DNA from: Mycogone perniciosa
Taxonomy: Eukaryota > Ascomycota > Sordariomycetes > Hypocreales > Hypocreaceae
Reading direction: 5' to 3'
Length of the DNA stretch: 64,000 bases
NCBI GenBank assembly: GCA_025331125.1
Contig: JAOALB010000018.1
Coordinates: 62,001-126,000 of the forward strand
Made by a program: the position numbers and the translations under genes. How positions within the stretch are numbered: the stretch's first letter is position 1; every line of letters begins with the position of its first letter. This document shows, piece by piece, positions 33,824 through 44,714 of the stretch. The notes under the pieces are model-generated. The model did no database searches. It was not told where the DNA came from and saw only the letters and a list, made by a program, of their open reading frames with translations.

Positions 33824-35943
33824 GCCAGCAAGGCATCGATTGGAAGAGGAAGCGCGGTGAGCGGCTCTGAGGGTTCCTTGGCTCTCTAGATGCTTGCGTC
33901 AGTTCATCGACATACTGAGCAACATGACCCACGGAGGAGATTTTTTTCAATGTAACATTGCCGAAAACCAGAAAAATCCGAAAGAAATCCAACGGCTGAT
34001 TTTGCTGGAATAGCAGTCTAGGAAAAAATCCACTTCAGAACGCTTGATTATATATGCTGTGTCGCATCTCGTCGGTGTTTCCTCTCCACAGACGTGGTCA
34101 CACAAGTTTCCACCTCAACTGCATGTTGAAGAGGTTTGCCAGTTCGAGCCGCAGGGGCAACTTTCGTTTTGGTTGCGCCGAGGACCTCCTAATATCTCTC
34201 TGTCCAGGCTGTAAATATTAGACCAACAACCTCACTCGCATGGCCCCCTTTTCGAGGCTCGCTTCGCTTAGCCACGCATGTGAGTGTTCAGCTTTCTTCA
34301 GAATGTCGGTCTCGACCCTCAACGATGAGATTAATCACGCCATTGCCAAGCGGCCTCACATGTCTACCGATCCTACCACGACCGAACTAAACTGTTCACG
34401 AGACCCGACTTCATGGCGGCGTAGCTATTGGTGCTAGGAATGAGCCGCGAAACTGCACGTCAAGGAATTGACGTTGCTTTCAGTTATGGTTCAAGACTCA
34501 AAGCCTCACCGTATTTTCCATTTGTGCAGAAGGTCCTCGTACAGATACTAACAAGCATTGACTGTATATCTCAGGATCTCTCGTTATCAGACGGGGAATT
34601 TTTACCCTTTATTTATCGCATATACGTGATGGTCCTCCTGCTGCCCTTAGCAGAAGATGGAAATGAAGCTGGAATTGCTAGAAATCAGATCCCCAGCCCA
34701 AATCACGATCTAATATTCCAGAATCACTGCACTCGTGCCGCAGTTCAACGCCCGTGTTACCATCAGTTCGCCTCTTACATGGTTGCCTAATTCATGGACA
34801 ACGTGTGATGCTACGTTTCCCCGCATACATGCTCGGTGTTGCCCCTGATGGAATTCCTCCAGTAGGAACTATGGAAGTCTTTGGGGATCGGCGATGAAGA
34901 CCAAAGAACTCATCAACGAACCTGGATTCCATTGACGATGGAATTTTGATAGTCTCCCGACCACGGCGAGCTGCACATATCTCGGCGTTCAGGCAACACA
35001 CTTACTGTCCACCAGACAAGCCGGATTGTCGCACATGCTTCCAAGTTCGCAGCGAGCGGAATGCGGTCTAGAAACTCATTATTGACTAGTTCAGGTCCTT
35101 AAGATCGGCCTTACCGCTGGTAGATCTCAAACTTTCTACCTGCGCATCACGCGGTTGTGAGGATAATGTATGGACAAATCAAATGCGATGTCACGACTCA
35201 ACGGCTCCGCTGCCAGCATGGTCAACGGAGGTATCCGTGCTCGACCGTTGGATCTAATTCAACTTCACTGACAATCAGTATTCAATGCACAATGCTCGGA
35301 ATCATCCTATGGAGGCGTTTGCGTTGGCCAATGCATGCAGCCCCTGGTACCCAGGCGAGGCAATATATGGGCCTTTCAAGAAGGTTTGCTGAAGCCTCGC
35401 TTGTCAAATCAGATCATCAGACCGCCGCTGTTATGTCCAACGGCCAGTAGCACAAGCCCACGCCTTATGATATGGCGCAGCCGACGACGTTCCACAATAC
35501 AGAATCAAAACGGCTCGACAGCGGCACGAACCCTCTGGGAACTTGCCGCCTGACGAGACAAAAGCCATGGCAACCTCATGGATAATTATTTTCTGATCTC
35601 GGGAACGGTTTTCAAACGCCACATATGGTAACCCTAACCGGAGAGATGTGGACAAGTCAATGTCCCCCTGGCCTTGGACACCATTGGGTATTTGATCTGC
35701 GTTATCCGCCCCCTTTATGCTCTGAGATCTATCGAATGGGATCAAGTGAAGTCTATCACCACCAAAGCACCCAAGTTCTGCAGACAGTCTCTCTATCTAT
35801 AGTCAATTATCATCGTGACCACCACAGCCAAGACCGCACGTGTAGGTCGTCACATCATGGCCAAGGCCAGGTCCATCTCCACAACGGCGATGGCCCTGCC
35901 ATCAGCCATATCGACAGTCCTGCCCACAGCTCTGAGACATAAT
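33824..35943. other. 2.1-kb region without an intact gene; possible coding relics
   Basis: Several stretches read like decayed protein but with many stops. At 34330-34790 one frame gives KLFTRPDFMAA, a stop, then GMSRETARQGIDVAFSYG and LKASPYFPFVQKVLV. At about 34829-35740 another frame gives PDKPDCRTCFQVRSER and QFNFTDNQYSMHNARNHPM between stops. Stop density in the second part is not clearly below chance, so this is weak. I recognise no family. The region precedes the frameshifted ethylene-forming-enzyme homologue, which fits a decaying accessory locus. Confidence 0.3.
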
Positions 35944-37215
35944 ATGCCACCCGGTTTCATAGCTAGAGTTGGACAGCTAGAGACGTTTATTCTCCCCGAG
36001 AAGGTCTCTGGATCCGTATCCGACAAGGCCATGGCGCAGGCCATGCTCGATGCCTGGCGTCGGGATGGAATTCTCCAGATTGGCATGTCTAAGAGGCAGC
36101 AGCGTCTGTACGAGAACGCCAACGCAACAAGCCGGCGCTTTTTCGCCCGACCACACGGAGAGAAACGTGCGTACGTACACCCCAAGAGTTACTCGGGGTA
36201 CGTAGCCTCCGGAGAAGAAATTACGGGTGGTATTGCCGACTACTCTGAAATCTTTACTGTCACCAAAGACTTTGCCGCAGAATGACGAGCGGGTTGTCAA
36301 TGGGTGGCCCTGTCACGGACCGTGTCCTTGGCCAGACAAGGACATGAAGATTGTCATGGATAGGTACATGGCCGATTTAGGTGTCTCTGGCAGCAAATTG
36401 CTCCAGTTGATCGAGATTGGCCTGGATATCCCCACCAGTTCGTTGACTAGGTATACCCATGATGGATGGCATCACATGCGAATCCTAAGGTAAGCGACCG
36501 GCAGGGTAGTTCTAGAGGTGTAGCTATAACAAGTCTCATTGGGCGTTTTGCAGATTTCCTGCACGGGATCGTACCAATGGCAAGGGCAAGGAAGGCCGCG
36601 GTATTGGTTCCCATACCGACTATGGGCTTCTAGTCATTGCAGCTCAAGATGAGATCGGAGGTAAGTTGTCGGCTTCTGCCCTAGCATAGCGATATCCAGC
36701 GACTGACGAAGCGTTTTAGGCCTGTTTGTTTGCCCGCCATATCAGGGCGAACGGTTTGCCAACTGGGAGAAAAGCGCTGCTGGCTTGAAGGAAGATGATG
36801 CCGGCTGGGTATACGTGCCCCCTGTCACTGGAGCATTCACAGTCTTTCCAGGTAAGCTCGCACATGCTCTCCGGTATCAGCATTCCCAAACGGCTAATAG
36901 TCAATTCACCCCACAGGAGACATGATGCAGTATATGACCAATAGCTACCTCCAGTCCACACCCCACAAAGTCGGGCTAAACACCCGTGAGCGGTTTGCGT
37001 TTGCTTACTTTCACGAGCCCAAATTCCGCTCTGTGATAAAGCCACTGCCAGGATATGACGCCGGGCAGTCGCCAATTGGTGGGATTCACTATGGGACACA
37101 CTTTACCAACATGTGTTTGCGGAACTATCCCGACCGCATCACCACAACGCGGCTCCGGGAGGAGGGTCGGTACCAGCTGCTTACATCACAGCAGTTTCGT
37201 GATGACGTGTTGTGA
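35944..37215 (+). pseudogene. Ethylene-forming-enzyme-like 2-oxoglutarate/Fe(II) oxygenase, single-base frameshift
   Basis: Exons read as 35944-36489, 36554-36660, 36720-36851 and 36917-37215, all with good GT-AG sites. The protein closely resembles the bacterial/Penicillium ethylene-forming enzyme: YSGYVASGEE, GWPCHGPCPWP, DGWHHMRILRFP, GIGSHTDYGLLVIAAQD, FTVFPGDMMQYMT, STPHKVGLNTRERF and HYGTHFTNMCLRNYPDRIT. The Fe ligands (His 36612-36614, Asp 36618-36620, His 36964-36966) and the 2-oxoglutarate-binding Arg (36991-36993) are present. Inside exon 1, at 36271-36273, one extra T shifts the frame and brings a TGA 12 bases later. Without it the frame matches the family with no gap. No intron fits. 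The residue matching the Cys of the family's RFACAYF is Phe (37000-37002). It is either a recently broken gene or a sequencing error. A longer N-terminus from 35815 is possible. Confidence 0.85.
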
Positions 37216-38080
37216 GTGAAACATTTGGGTAGTACAAGAGGCGGATGATTAGGATTGCTAAGCGATAATTCCCACCCCTTTCGATTTCCAATTTTGGACA
37301 AATGAGGCGGCGATTGAGTTTGAAAGCTTGCAGATTTATGTCTGAGAATTGGTTGTATTCTAGCAGGAGATATGCAATGGAACCTTACGGTCTTATATCA
37401 CAAACTTGACAGCCTCTGCTTTGTATTTACACTAGCCACAGCCTCAGAGTGACGTAGCACTGAGGGGCCATGATGTGACCACCATGAGGGTTTAGGGATC
37501 AGAAATAATGGCAATTATCGACAGTGATACGCTGTTGGGTTACACGCAGTGGCATTTTCCAAGTTTTTTTTCCAGCCCTTGTATGTTGTGAGTGTCATGA
37601 GTTACCAAAGAGAGATTGCTGGGAGAATGCAATACCTCATATCTACGACGTTGGTGTAATTTGGGCATGATTTGTTGGATACAACAAGTGCAAATGCATG
37701 CATACATCAACAATGTGACGTGCGCCACTATTAATTAACCAGATGACTTGGCGCGCTATGCTATTGAGTTGCCGTTTCGCGGGTAGAATGACTAGTGTGC
37801 AAGCAGATGAAGTATAATGAATGTTCCAACGAATTCACTTTCTATTGTCTTTCCCTTCTTCGTCAGAGATGGCAGCTATTGTAATTGTTTGCTTCAGGCA
37901 CAAGCAATCCATGCCATATTATATTGCACCGCTCCTTCAGCGTGGCAAACAGCTTGTGAAGCTTGCCTCACGTTTCCAAGCGGGACTCGGTTGCCGAAGG
38001 CTTCGAAGGCTTCATGTACTTCGTAGGATGAGCTGTTTGCCTGTGGTGGCTTATTTGTTGTCAGGAATCGAATAGAGCTT

Positions 38081-38112
38081 GGTGTGTGTGAGTGTGTGTG
38101 TGAGTGTGTGTG
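38081..38112. repeat. GTGTGTGTGAGT simple repeat
   Basis: Blocks of GT repeats separated by single GA steps, intergenic. Confidence 0.9.
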
Positions 38113-38520
38113 AGCCACAGTTTATCCGCATTATGACAAGTCAGTTGGGCTTAAAGAGGAGTGAACGACAGCCAATGCTAGGAAATCTTGGTGGAGCTTT
38201 CTCTGTACGAGTAATAATACCTCAGAGCTCAACAGACTGAGACATTTTGACCGCATGTTAGTTGGAACGGTTAACGTGGCTGTCTGTCCTGACCATTATA
38301 TGTGGCTGATGGCAATGGAACTTGATACATGGCACCGCCAATTCGGAGATAGTATTATTGCACTGAGGTATTTAGACTGGCAATATCAGCACCTACGTAA
38401 CTAGCAGTTTATCTTTCAACTTACGAGCCAGATTCCACGAATGCGAATACCCACAGGCTCTCTCTCGTACTCGTATCGGAATTCGTACCCGTCTTTTTTC
38501 TCTTTACCTATTTGATACCT

Positions 38521-38545
38521 ACGAGTACGGAGTACTTCGTACACT
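38521..38545. repeat. Compound ACGAGTAC-GGAGTAC-TTCGTAC palindromic motif
   Basis: Three overlapping GTAC-based units in 25 bp, of the same family as the motifs at 22.7, 22.9, 48.9, 50.1 and 63.6 kb. It is about 0.85 kb upstream of HMG-CoA reductase. Confidence 0.7.
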
Positions 38546-39399
38546 ACGATAAAATAAAAATAAGCTCGGCACCCGAACCAGTGACAGCTCCCAGAAAATC
38601 GGACACCGCCTTCCGGGGGTCCCTGGATGAATGCAACGTCGGCACTATTAATGGTACTCCTTTCGAAGTAGCACTAGTATCAGCCAAGTACCTCTTCAGC
38701 GCCTTTTCTGTGACTAGCGACTTCTACGTCCCACCGCTAGTGATAAGGAATTTTTTCCCTGGGTCTAGGCCAGTAGCAGCAGGGCCAGGCCAACCCCAAC
38801 ACCGCCTGGCTTATTGCCTGTTTAGGCCATTTTGTGTCAATTAATCTCAGTGCCTCAATCAATTCGCCATCAGGGGAGCTTGATCGAACCCTGACGGACA
38901 ACTTTTCTCCTCCTCTTTGCCCTCCCGCCAAATATAGGAGTTGATCTGTCCGCACACTCCTCTGCTCTCTCCTCCTTCCGCTGTGTTGGATAGTCGCAAG
39001 CAACAGACCATCTGCTAGCGTCATCGTTGGGGCTGGTCCAGCCTGTCATCATCACCAATTGGCATCCTATTGTCCTCGGCGATTTGCTGTCATTGGTGTT
39101 TGCCCCCACGGCTTCTCCGAGGGGATCTCCGAGAATCATCGACTGAGGTGCGTGTTAAAACAGAGGCAGACAGCAGCAAAAGATTCACAAATCTTTTGCC
39201 TGGTTGTCTTTTCTGGTTGCCTTGCCCTCGTCTGGCACCAGAACCCCCCTCCCCCGCAGGCAGTTCTTGTTCTTCTTCATAGTCCAGGCACTTACACGAC
39301 TTTCGCTTTCTTATCTCTAGACCGAATCTCCGACAGTCCACGAGCCTACAAATGTCGTAACTTCGAATAGCTCAGTCACCGTCTCTCAAACCCATCGCT

Positions 39400-42300
39400 A
39401 TGCTCGGTTCTTCGTTGCTCCCCGCCCGGTTTCGCGGGGAGCCCGCCCCCGTTCAGAACCAGGCTCCCTCGCGCGTCAACAAGAAGTTTACGCCCATAAT
39501 CCAGTTCCTGGCGAAGCTTGCCTGCTCGCACCCCATACACACCGTTGTCGTCGTCGCTCTACTGGCCAGTACCTCCTATGTTGGCCTGCTTCAGGAGAGT
39601 CTGCGCGAGGGAACAGCAGTTGGCAAGGCGGAATGGTCGTCCCTGGCTGAGGGCAGCCGGGACTTGATTGCTGGCCCTGACACTGCCTGGAAGTGGCAGA
39701 GTGCGGAACATGGCTCCAAGCCCTCAAAAGAGGCTGACCACTTTGCTCTCCTGACGCTCGTCTTCCCCGAGACCATCTCTACGGACTCTGTTACTGCTGC
39801 TCCTGGCTCTCATGTTGTACCAACCCCTCAGAATCTATCTGTCACTCCTCTCCCTGCCACCGAGAACTCGTTCACCACCTACTCGCACGACAGCATCTTG
39901 GCCTACTCTCTCCCCTACAAGCAGGCGCCAGAGTTTCTAGTTGCCGCTCGAGAGATTCCTAATGAAAATGCCGAGGAGACTGAGACTCGCCATGGCCGTG
40001 AGAAGAAGATGTGGATCATGAAGGCTGCCAAGGTTAACACCCGTAGCAGTGTTGTTGCGTGGGCTAGCAATGCTTGGACAGAATTCCTTGATCTTTTGAA
40101 GAAAGCCGAGACACTCGACATTATCATCATGGTTCTCGGCTACCTGGCCATGCACCTCACTTTCGTCTCCCTCTTCCTGTCTATGAGACGCATGGGATCC
40201 AACTTTTGGCTGGGTATGACCACCCTCTTCTCCTCCACCTTTGCTTTCCTTTTCGGCCTTGCTGTTACGACCAAGATGGGCGTTCCTGTCAGTGTGATAT
40301 TGTTGTCTGAAGGCCTCCCTTTTCTGGTCGTGACCATTGGCTTTGAGAAGAACATTACCCTCACCAAGGCTGTGCTCAGTCATGCCATTGAGCATCGCCC
40401 ACAGGGCCAGGATTCCAAGAAGGGCAAGAAGACGGAGCCGAAGTTGCAAAACGTCATTCAATATGCTGTCCAATCGGCTATCAAGGACAAGGGATATGAG
40501 ATTGCCCGTGATTACGCTGTTGAGATTCTAATTCTCGTTTTGGGAGCTGCTTCTGGTATTCAGGGTGGCCTTCAGCAGTTTTGCTTCCTGGCGGCCTGGA
40601 TTCTCTTCTTTGACTGCATTCTCCTATTCACCTTTTACACCGCTATCCTCTGCATCAAGCTGGAGATCAACCGCATTAAGCGACACGTGGAGATGCGCAT
40701 GGCGTTGGAGGATGACGGTGTTAGTCGACGAGTTGCGGAGAACGTGGCCAAGAGCCACGATCGGGCTGATGGCCAGTCCTCCAAGGGCACTTCTCTCTTT
40801 GGCCGCAAAATGAAGAGCAGCAGCGTGCCCAAGTTCAAGGTCCTTATGGTTTCCGGTTTCGTCCTGGTCAATGTGATCAACATTTGCAGCATTCCATTCC
40901 GCAACAACGCGTCAATTTATGACCTCCGCTCGTGGGCTGGTGGCCTCGGCGGTGTTGTGTCGACTCCTCCGGTGGATCCTTTCAAGGTGGCGTCCAACGG
41001 TTTGGATGCTATCTTGGCGACGGCCAAGGCCGCTGGCACCACTATTCTTGTCACCGTTCTCACGCCCATCAAGTATGAGCTCGAGTACCCTTCCATTCAC
41101 TACGCGTTGCCGTCTGCATTCCCCGGATCTGGTTCCGATGGCGGTGATGGAATTGGTTTCGATGACTATGGCGTTGGCGGCCGTATGGTCGGCAGCCTCC
41201 TGAAGAGCTTAGAGGACCCTGTCCTTTCCAAGTGGATTATAATTGCTCTCGCTCTGAGCGTGGGTCTGAATGGTTATCTCTTTAATGTGGCCAGATGGAG
41301 CATCAAGGACCCCAACGTTCCGGAGCACCAGATTGACCGAACCGAGCTGGCTCGTGCCCAGAGGTTCAACGACACTGGCTCAGCAACTCTGCCCCTGGGC
41401 GAATATGTGCCACCTACCCCTCTACAGACCGAGCCCGCTACTCCAGCCATTACGGATGACGAGAGCGATTCGCAGTTGGATGCCAAGCAAAAGCCAGTTG
41501 AAACGGAGAACCGACCCTACCCTGAGCTTGAAAAGATGATTGTAGAGAAGCGAACTCATGAGATGACAGATGAGGAAGTTGTTGCCATGTCCATGCGTGG
41601 CAAGATCCCTGGTTATGCCTTGGAGAAGACCCTGAAGGACTTTACCCGCGCTGTCAAGATTCGAAGAACCATCATTTCCCGCACCAAGGCTACATCGGAA
41701 CTCACCAGCGTTTTGGAACGCTCGAAGCTGCCATACAAGCACTACGACTGGGAGCGTGTCTTTGGGGCTTGCTGTGAAAATGTCGTTGGTTACATGCCCA
41801 TCCCTGTTGGTGTCGCCGGCCCTCTTGTTATTGACGGCCAGAGCTTCTTCATCCCTATGGCCACTACTGAGGGTGTTCTCGTCGCTAGCACTAGCAGAGG
41901 CTGCAAGGCTATTAATTCCGGAGGTGGTGTTGTTACTGTGCTCACTGGCGACGGTATGACGCGTGGTCCTTGTGTAAGCTTCGAGACTCTGGAACGTGCT
42001 GGTGCTGCTAAGCTGTGGCTGGACTCGGAAGCTGGCCAGGCGCTGATGAAGAAGGCATTCAACTCGACCAGCCGATTTGCACGACTGCAGAGCATGAAGA
42101 CAGCAATGGCTGGCACAAGCCTGTATATCCGCTTCAAGACCACCACTGGTGATGCTATGGGAATGAACATGATCTCCAAGGGCTGCGAGCACGCCCTGCA
42201 TATTATGGCGACTGAGGCAGGCTTCGACGATATGAATATTATCTCCCTGTCGGGCAACTACTGCATGGACAAGAAGCCTGCAGCTATCAACTGGATTGAG

Positions 42301-43003
42301 GGCCGAGGCAAGAGCGTCGTCGCGGAGGCCATCATCCCTGCTGACGTTGTTAAGAGTGTGCTGAAGAGTGACGTCGACTCCCTGGTGGAGCTTAACATTT
42401 CCAAGAACTTGATCGGATCTGCCATGGCTGGATCGATGGGTGGATTCAACGCGCATGCTGCCAACATCGTGGCTGCAATCTTCATTGCCACGGGTCAGGA
42501 CCCGGCGCAGGTTGTGGAGAGTGCCAACTGTATCACTGTCATGAAGAAGTAAGTCCCTTTTATCATACACAGCCTGCATCTCTCAAACGTCTTGCTAACC
42601 TTTTGTCAGTCTTCACGGCTCCCTTCAGATCTCAGTATCTATGCCCTCTCTGGAAGTTGGTACGCTTGGTGGCGGTACTATCTTGGACCCGCAGAACTCG
42701 ATGCTTGACCTGCTCGGCGTCAAGGGTTCTCACCCAACCAATCCTGGAGACAACGCACGCCGTCTGGCCCGAATTATCGCTGCGGCCGTCTTGGCTGGTG
42801 AGCTGTCTCTTTGCAGCGCTCTAGCAGCCGGCCACCTTGTCAAAGCTCATATGGCACACAACCGAAGCGCGGCCCCCTCAGCGGCCCCCTCGAGGTCGGC
42901 GACGCCTGCTCCTTCCATGACACCTGTTTCGCTGGCAATGTCCAACGGTCACGGATCATCAACGAACTTGAGTGCTGCTGCTCAACAGAGATCGAAGCGG
43001 TAA
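39400..43003 (+). CDS. HMG1: HMG-CoA reductase with sterol-sensing domain
   Basis: Exon 1 is 39400-42548 and exon 2 is 42610-43003, with a 61-bp phase-2 intron (AA/GTAAGT donor, GTCAG acceptor), giving 1180 residues. An N-terminal helix (HPIHTVVVVALLASTSYVGLL) is followed by a luminal loop and the sterol-sensing helices (LDIIIMVLGYLAMHLTFVSLF to about residue 430). A linker leads to the catalytic domain (from about 700): ENVVGYMPIPVGVAGPLVID, TTEGVLVASTSRG, GDAMGMNMISKGC, MDKKPAAINW, GTLGGGTILDPQ and HPTNPGDNARR. Catalytic His is about residue 1130 in LVKAHMAHNRS. The Ser six residues later matches the AMPK-type inhibitory site of mammalian reductase. It makes mevalonate in the ER membrane, the key control point of sterol and terpenoid synthesis. 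Confidence 0.97.
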
Positions 43004-43418
43004 ACTGCATTGTTTTTGCTTTGGGTTTGGAGGCTGGTGTTGGAACGGAGTTTCGTTTTTGGATGGACGTCTTGGGACACGGGGCAAAGATGGCATGCTT
43101 AGATGATATACACGTACTACATACTACGTAGTTACAAAGGTGGAGTACAGCTTTACTACAATGCCCAATGATAATTACATTTTGTACCGACAAGACTCTG
43201 TTGTTGTCTCTTGCGTTTCGTATTCACTCCGTAGCGTATGTGTTTGTGAAGATGCGGAACGGCAGAAGGTTGGGACGAGATATCAGATTGCTTTAGTGGC
43301 TGAAATTACGGAGTAGTATAGTTGAAGTTAGAGGTTTCGACTCTCTCCACTTCGCTTACCTCACAACCTCAGCTTCATCGGGATCTGCCTGACTGACGAG
43401 ACAGATTAAAACGCCAAT
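43004..43418. other. Intergenic, no gene seen
   Basis: It covers the 3' flank of HMG-CoA reductase and the promoter of nicotinamidase. It holds TACTACGTAGT at about 43122-43132 and TTACGGAGTAGTA at 43306-43318. No protein-like frame. Confidence 0.5.
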
Positions 43419-44228
43419 ATGGCCTCTGAGGCGCTGTTCAAACCGGCGCTCATTGTAGTCGACTTTCAGGAGGACTTTTGTCCGCCGGTGAGATCTTCTC
43501 ATTTCGCTCTCGTGTCATCCGTTCCCAATCATCCTATCTTATCCATCAAATTCTCATAAACAAGGCTATCATCACTCACTAACATGTGCTGTTTCCCCTC
43601 TACTTAGAACGGCTCTCTCGCCGTCCCTGAAGGTCGTTCAATCGCCACCTCCATCAATAACCTCCTCACTCTTCCCTTCGCGCTGAAGATCGCTACTCGC
43701 GACTGGCACCCTCTCAGCCATGTCTCCTTTGCAGCAAACCACCCCGGCGCACAGCCTTTCACGTCCTCTCACACCATCGTCAACCCTACAGACCCGTCTC
43801 AGAGCTACACGACCACGCTCTGGCCCGTCCACTGCGTGCAGGACACGCCTGGCGCACAGCTTGTCTCCGAGCTAGATATCTCCTTGGTAGACGTGGTGAT
43901 GGACAAAGGCCACAACCCAGATGTGGAAATGTACTCTGCGTTTCACGACCCGTTTTGCGTGAGTGTCAGTGCGCTGAAGGACAAGTTGAAGGAGCGGGAC
44001 GTCACGCATGTCTTTGTGGTGGGACTGGCGACGGATTACTGTGTGAGGGCGACGGCGGAGCATGCGCTGGAGGAAGGATTCAGGACATTTGTTGTGGAGG
44101 AGGCGACGAGGCCGGTGATGGCTGAGAAGTGGGAGAGTGAGGGTATCAAGGAGGTAGAGGAGAAGGGGGTGAAGATGGTGTCGATTGAAGGGGAGGAGAT
44201 TGCGAGAGTAAAGGCGCTTTCTTCTTAG
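43419..44228 (+). CDS. PNC1: Nicotinamidase (NAD+ salvage)
   Basis: A 69-bp first exon (43419-43487) and a second exon 43608-44228, separated by a 120-bp phase-0 intron (CCG/GTGAGA donor, CTTAG acceptor, CACTAAC branch), give 229 residues. Isochorismatase-like fold: catalytic Asp15 in ALIVVDFQEDF, Lys in VVMDKGHNPD, Cys in GLATDYCVRATAEHA. The metal-binding Asp/His set is in TRDWHPLSHVSF, and LWPVHCVQDTPGAQL is family-typical. It hydrolyses nicotinamide to nicotinic acid for NAD+ salvage and, in yeast, controls sirtuin activity by removing the inhibitor. The length matches yeast Pnc1. The very short first exon makes the gene easy to mis-start; the catalytic Asp sits on it. Confidence 0.95.
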
Positions 44229-44714
44229 CGAGCACCTTTGAGAAATAGTAAGATGTATTGGTGTATGGATGGATTCTTGGGGATATATATAGATGAGCTC
44301 TTGATCCTTAGCTATTTGACTTGTTTCCCAACATATGCTTCTCCACGATCATAAGGATCAGAAGGAGTAAAAAAGAGGGACGCATTTCTGTTCAACAAAA
44401 TAGCCAAACGACGTTCATTGAGAAGAAAGAGGAAAACAGTGACATAAATGTCGAAAAGATGCCCCTGGTCTTCCCGAGAGCGTTCAGGCTTGCAGTGGAC
44501 CCCTATTAGGGGAAAGTATAGAATGTAGAAACGTAAACATAAAGCAAGACCTTGAGTGAATTGGTGTTGTTTAAAGGGGAATTTTAATTAGTGTTTATTG
44601 ATTGGGTTTGGAAATAGTTTACGCGTGCGTGGTTGCCAGGTGCCATCGGATATATAAGGTGTCGAACGAAATGTCATACCTGCCAAGTGCCTCTCTCTGA
44701 ACCTGAACCCTCAC
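44229..44714. other. Intergenic, no gene seen
   Basis: About 0.5 kb between two plus-strand genes. Moderately AT-rich, with a TATATAAG element at about 44652 some 55-85 bp upstream of the next gene's ATGs. No protein-like frame. Confidence 0.5.

Larger units (their letters stand above)
37216..39399. other. 2.2-kb intergenic region upstream of HMG-CoA reductase
   Basis: No gene supported. It has GT-rich simple repeats at 38081-38112 and a dense palindromic motif, ACGAGTACGGAGTACTTCGTAC, at 38521-38542. CT-rich and CCCCCTCCCCC-type tracts lie near 39245-39260, within the probable long leader of the reductase gene. Open frames at 39059-39370 are taken as leader, not protein. Confidence 0.5.

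Noticed and set aside
34829..35740. Multicopper-oxidase or GMC-oxidoreductase pseudogene
   Set aside because: A few residues recalled these families, but the motifs do not hold together and stop density is near chance.
36241..36310. An intron explaining the frame change in the EFE homologue
   Set aside because: The family alignment leaves no room: the text before and after the shift is contiguous with the known spacing, and no GT-AG pair of workable size exists there.
35815..43003. EFE homologue plus HMG-CoA reductase as one biosynthetic cluster
   Set aside because: They are 2.2 kb apart, the first is broken, no terpene synthase, P450 or prenyltransferase lies between or near, and HMG-CoA reductase is a housekeeping gene.
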